DNA of 64,000 bases, from positions 6,942,001 to 7,006,000 of the forward strand of contig JAITYX010000008.1 in the NCBI GenBank assembly GCA_021018815.1, given 5' to 3'. The notes below the pieces were generated by a model. It did not search any database and was not told the DNA's origin. It saw nothing but the letters and a program-made list of their open reading frames with translations. Shown piece after piece: positions 60,901-64,000 of this stretch (position 1 is its first letter; the number at the start of each line of letters is the position of its first letter). Origin of the DNA: Talinum fruticosum (lineage: Eukaryota; Streptophyta; Magnoliopsida; Caryophyllales; Talinaceae). Both the position numbers and the translations under genes were made by a program.

Positions 60901-62400
60901 TTCTGTTGGGGCATTGCCCTTCTTCCGCATCAAAAAAAAAAAATTAATTTGTTGAACTACTAGCTATCGATTAAGGATCAAAAATTGATTTTTTAAAATT
61001 AAAGTTTATCTACTTACTGGTAGAATTATGAATAAAAATGATGAAAATGAAGAAAAATTATATACCCTATCACATATGTGTTTGGTACTTTGTGTATGTA
61101 GGTGAATACTAGCCACAAGTCAATTAAACCATAACTATCAAAACGGGTCAATTTTAATACAAGTGGTTTATATATGTTCCATACACATGTACTCATCTTA
61201 CCCCATGATTACCAATGAACTCATAGTTCAAGTGACAAGAAGGCTAATTTCTTTGGTGGAGGTCACGGGGTTAATTTTCATAACTTACAATTCTCCTTGT
61301 GTGGAGATGAGCAAAGTTGCCAATCAGGCTCTTGGGCCTGGGTTCCCCTTGGGCCACTTATATATGTACTTTTATGTATCGAACCGATAATACTTAGAAA
61401 AAATTTCAAAAAAATCACTTTACTTTGCTGCAAACTATGTAAAAATCATCAATTTATAGGAGATGTTTAACTTCGTGTGTTTTTTTGGGGTGTGGGGTCA
61501 TGGTATTTTTTTTTATTCCTAAAAATTATAAATTAGTTCGTATAAAAATAAAATTAATTAGAAATTTATTTAATTAGTAAGTTAATCTAATGTAAAATTT
61601 GGTGATCATTTGTATCGAGTAATAAAGTTTAGTAATTTTTCAAATCATTTTAATTTGATGATATTTGAAAACTAATTTAGTGATTTTTATTATTATTATT
61701 TTCATAATAGTTAACTCATTGAGGAATGGGTACTTTCCTAATGATTTTCCCACCATCTACCAAAATAAAGGTCCAAAGTGGAGGAAACGGAAGCTGCCAA
61801 CTCCAACTCCAACCCCACGCGACGGCTTAATTAGACGTTGTTTTTTTGGTTCCTCGTAATATTATTTTTCTCTGTCTGTTAAACTTTATATAAAAAATAT
61901 AACTTATTTATATTTTATAAAAAATAAAATTTATTTATATTTTATATTTAATTGTATTCGTTTTTGTTCGTTTATACTTATTTTATATTCGTTTATATTT
62001 TTATTTATGTGCGTTTGTATGTAAATTCGAACAAACCTTTTCATTCTCTCAAACCACCGAGCTTAGTTTCCATCCAAAAAGAAATTAAATTTACAGTTTA
62101 TTTTAGTGTTCATAATAACTAATAACCCGTAACACTAATCACTAACCATAATAACTCGTAATAGCTTATACCAACTAATTTCACTTAATTGTAAATCATT
62201 CGAACAACTCGTAATGACTAACTAATAACAATTAATTTTTAACAGTTAAAATAAATAAATAATTAATCGATTAGTATCTTTAATTTTAGAAATGTTTTTT
62301 GGGGAAAATACAAGACGACGTGATGATTGATTGACTAATCTCCGTGTTTATTATTTAAAAAAGGAAAAAATTTAGACTAATCTCCGTGTTTTGAAACTTT
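57940..62400. other. Intergenic DNA upstream of the hydrolase gene
   Basis: 4.4 kb of AT-rich sequence without a supported gene. The minus-strand frame at 59131-59370 has normal-looking composition but no recognisable domain. Near 61195-61390 a GC-richer, tRNA-like stretch could be a SINE remnant, not resolved. Confidence 0.5.
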
Positions 62401-62416
62401 GAATCAAATGGCATCC

Positions 62417-62424
62417 TATATAAA
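62417..62424 (+). promoter_or_regulatory. TATA box of the hydrolase gene
   Basis: TATATAAA in CCTATATAAACC, followed by a pyrimidine-rich leader (62430-62640). Transcription would start near 62450, leaving a leader of about 200 bases. Confidence 0.7.
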
Positions 62425-62655
62425 CCTTCTCCGCCCCTTCCACCGCCCCCTTTCTTCCCTCCCCCGAATTCTGCCTCATTTGCACTTCTTCAACAGAATT
62501 CTCCGCCTCATTTTCTCCCGTTTCCCATCTCTCCCCCTCTCTCCTCCCCCATCCTCTCCCTGTGCAGATTCTCTCTCCGCCTCTCTGCTTTCCCACTGAA
62601 CCTTGCCTCCCTCTCTCTCTCTCTTCCTCCATCGTCTACGCAGGCGCCGGCGTCA

Positions 62656-63019
62656 ATGGCGACCAAGGCGCTGGTGGCGGGGAGCTAACCTCCGGAGCCA
62701 GTGGCCGCCTCATCCCGATCTTCAAGAGAGCGCTGATTCTCCTCTACTCCTCCCTCCTCTGCTTATTCCTCCTCCTCTTCTCTCGCTCCCGCTCTGAATC
62801 GCCGTCCGTGCCCAAGCTCCGCCGCCGTCGATGGGAGGAGGAGCAGGATACCTTGCGTCGCCGAGCCCTAGCTGAAGCCCTCCAAATGTTGCCTCCTCTC
62901 GACGAGGGGGAGGGGGAGAGAGAGAGACCCGATTGCCGGTGCACCACCTCTCTCTTCTTCGGAATCCGACGAAATGCTCTCTTCTGCCGGTCTTGGTTCC
63001 CGGTTTCCGGTAATTTGAA
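62656..63019 (+). CDS. Alpha/beta hydrolase, monoacylglycerol-lipase-like, first exon (partial)
   Basis: This is the first exon of a plant serine hydrolase of the type encoded by At1g18360 and At1g73480. The N-terminus has a basic-flanked hydrophobic segment (ALILLYSSLLCLFLLLF) that likely anchors it to a membrane, a charged linker (RRRRWEEEQDTLRRRALAEA), and the start of the hydrolase domain, CRCTTSLFFGIRRNALF and RSWFPVSGNLK. The catalytic GxSxG and HGL motifs lie beyond the window. The exon ends at AA|GTATGG. The ATG at 62656 (MATKALVAG) meets a stop after ten codons unless the GGGG at 62679-62682 has one more G, which joins it to ELTSGASGRLIP. A start further up in the downstream frame (62562) would avoid this but reads through pyrimidine leader. 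Confidence 0.75.
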
Positions 63020-64000
63020 GTATGGCCTTTGGTTTTTGTTTCATTTGTCTTAGTATCTATTTATGTATGTCTCTGTATCTATGGAGCTTGATCAAATTGT
63101 TTGAGCCTTTTAGTTTTGATGATTTCATTGTGAATTTTTGAATGTGTTAGTCACCAAACTTTGAGCAATTTGAGGAGGTTTATTTGGGTAGGAAGTTCGG
63201 GTTCTTTCCGGTTATTAGGGTTTGTCTGAGATGCAGAGGATGTTATCTTTCGCGAATTCTGCGAAGTTCTAATAGCTCTTTGGTTTATAGTACTTAAAGG
63301 CTTTCTTTTCATTTTCAAGCTGAGTTTTTTCTGTTTAATTTTCGTTTTAGGCGTGTGATTTATGCTAGATTTGGGAAATGATCAAGTTTTAGGGATTTTT
63401 GTGGGTTCCTTTCGTTGTCTGATTGGTGACATTTGGGTTCTGCTGGGTAATTAAGTTTTTGTAGATTGGGGTTCACATTTTTCTGTGTAAATTGGGATCA
63501 AATTTGGTGGAGCTTGACAAATTCCCTTGCATTGGGATCGGGCAGTTTTCAATTGGTTTCTGAATTTTGACGGTTCTTTTAGGAGCTATGATTGCTTATT
63601 AGTGCGTGATTATTCTGTCAGCTTACTTCTTTGCTTGATTCATGTGTTTTTGAGTGATTGAGAGCCACAGCTACAATGTTGTCGATTTAGTGTATGGGGA
63701 AATATTGAAGGCTGGAACATTTGTATTTCATTTGTGAACCCTTGACCATTTACTTGACCAAGTAACTGCTTCTTGGATTGATGATTGAATCCATGAACCC
63801 CCAAACATAAAATAGAGTCGAAAAGAAAATTTCCCATAACTACATGTTCCTGTAAGAAAAACCAATTAGCTTTTAGCAGATGTTAAAGGCTGTTATGTAT
63901 GACTATAGTCAGGGATAGTATAAAGACCACCTCAACACCTTGAATATACTAATTACTAACTCCTACAGTAAGATAACAGCATCCTCTCTTCCTCGTTTCA
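63020..64000 (+). other. First intron of the hydrolase gene, continuing past the window
   Basis: T-rich sequence following the donor at 63020, with no sign of the next expected exon (the HGLNEHSGRY region). The short minus-strand frames here are not supported. Confidence 0.55.

Noticed and set aside
1..64000. CRISPR arrays, operons, phage or bacterial systems
   Set aside because: No regularly spaced repeats or prokaryotic gene organisation; the window is plant nuclear DNA throughout.

Overview
The window is nuclear DNA from a flowering plant, almost certainly a eudicot. It is AT-rich, its genes have GT-AG introns and CT-rich leaders, and it holds plant-only families (class III HD-ZIP, DUF1677, an SKM1-like receptor kinase). 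It also carries plant transposons: CACTA, Stowaway-type MITEs, LINE remnants and a TG...CA LTR. I cannot name the species.

Layout. 1-12.4 kb is gene-poor: a non-autonomous CACTA-like element, a decayed gene fragment, LINE remnants and AT-rich filler. 12.4-18.9 kb (+) is a complete class III HD-ZIP gene closest to ATHB8, with TATA box, leader, 18 coding exons, a miR165/166 site split by an intron, and one GC-AG intron. 22.2-29.2 kb (-) is cytosolic leucyl-tRNA synthetase: intronless coding region, with a probable 3.2 kb intron-bearing 5' leader that contains a MITE. It is convergent with the HD-ZIP gene. 29.2-37.8 kb is intergenic with a LINE RNase H remnant. 37.8-41.5 kb (-) is an SKM1-like LRR receptor kinase with a degenerate kinase domain. 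42-47.9 kb is intergenic. 47.9-56.1 kb holds two DUF1677 genes on the minus strand, separated by a 2.85 kb LTR-type insertion with a 5-bp target duplication. 56.2-62.4 kb is intergenic with MITEs. 62.4-64 kb (+) is the promoter and first exon of a monoacylglycerol-lipase-like alpha/beta hydrolase that runs off the window.

The most striking pattern: five of the six genes have reading frames broken by an apparent loss of one base in a short homopolymer (seven sites, six of them in G/C runs). Adding one base at each site gives family-typical proteins, and every complete gene model then has a length divisible by three. The simplest reading is residual long-read sequencing error in the assembly rather than five pseudogenes. 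Automatic ORF calls will split these genes.

The genes do not form a pathway. I see vascular and meristem transcription control (HD-ZIP III), translation (LeuRS), peptide perception (SKM1-like), two small Cys-rich proteins of unknown function and a lipid hydrolase. I found no convincing previously undescribed system. The items most worth checking are the homopolymer breaks, the paired TGACGTCA sites upstream of the HD-ZIP gene, the pseudokinase changes with an acidic LRR insertion, and the transposon structures.
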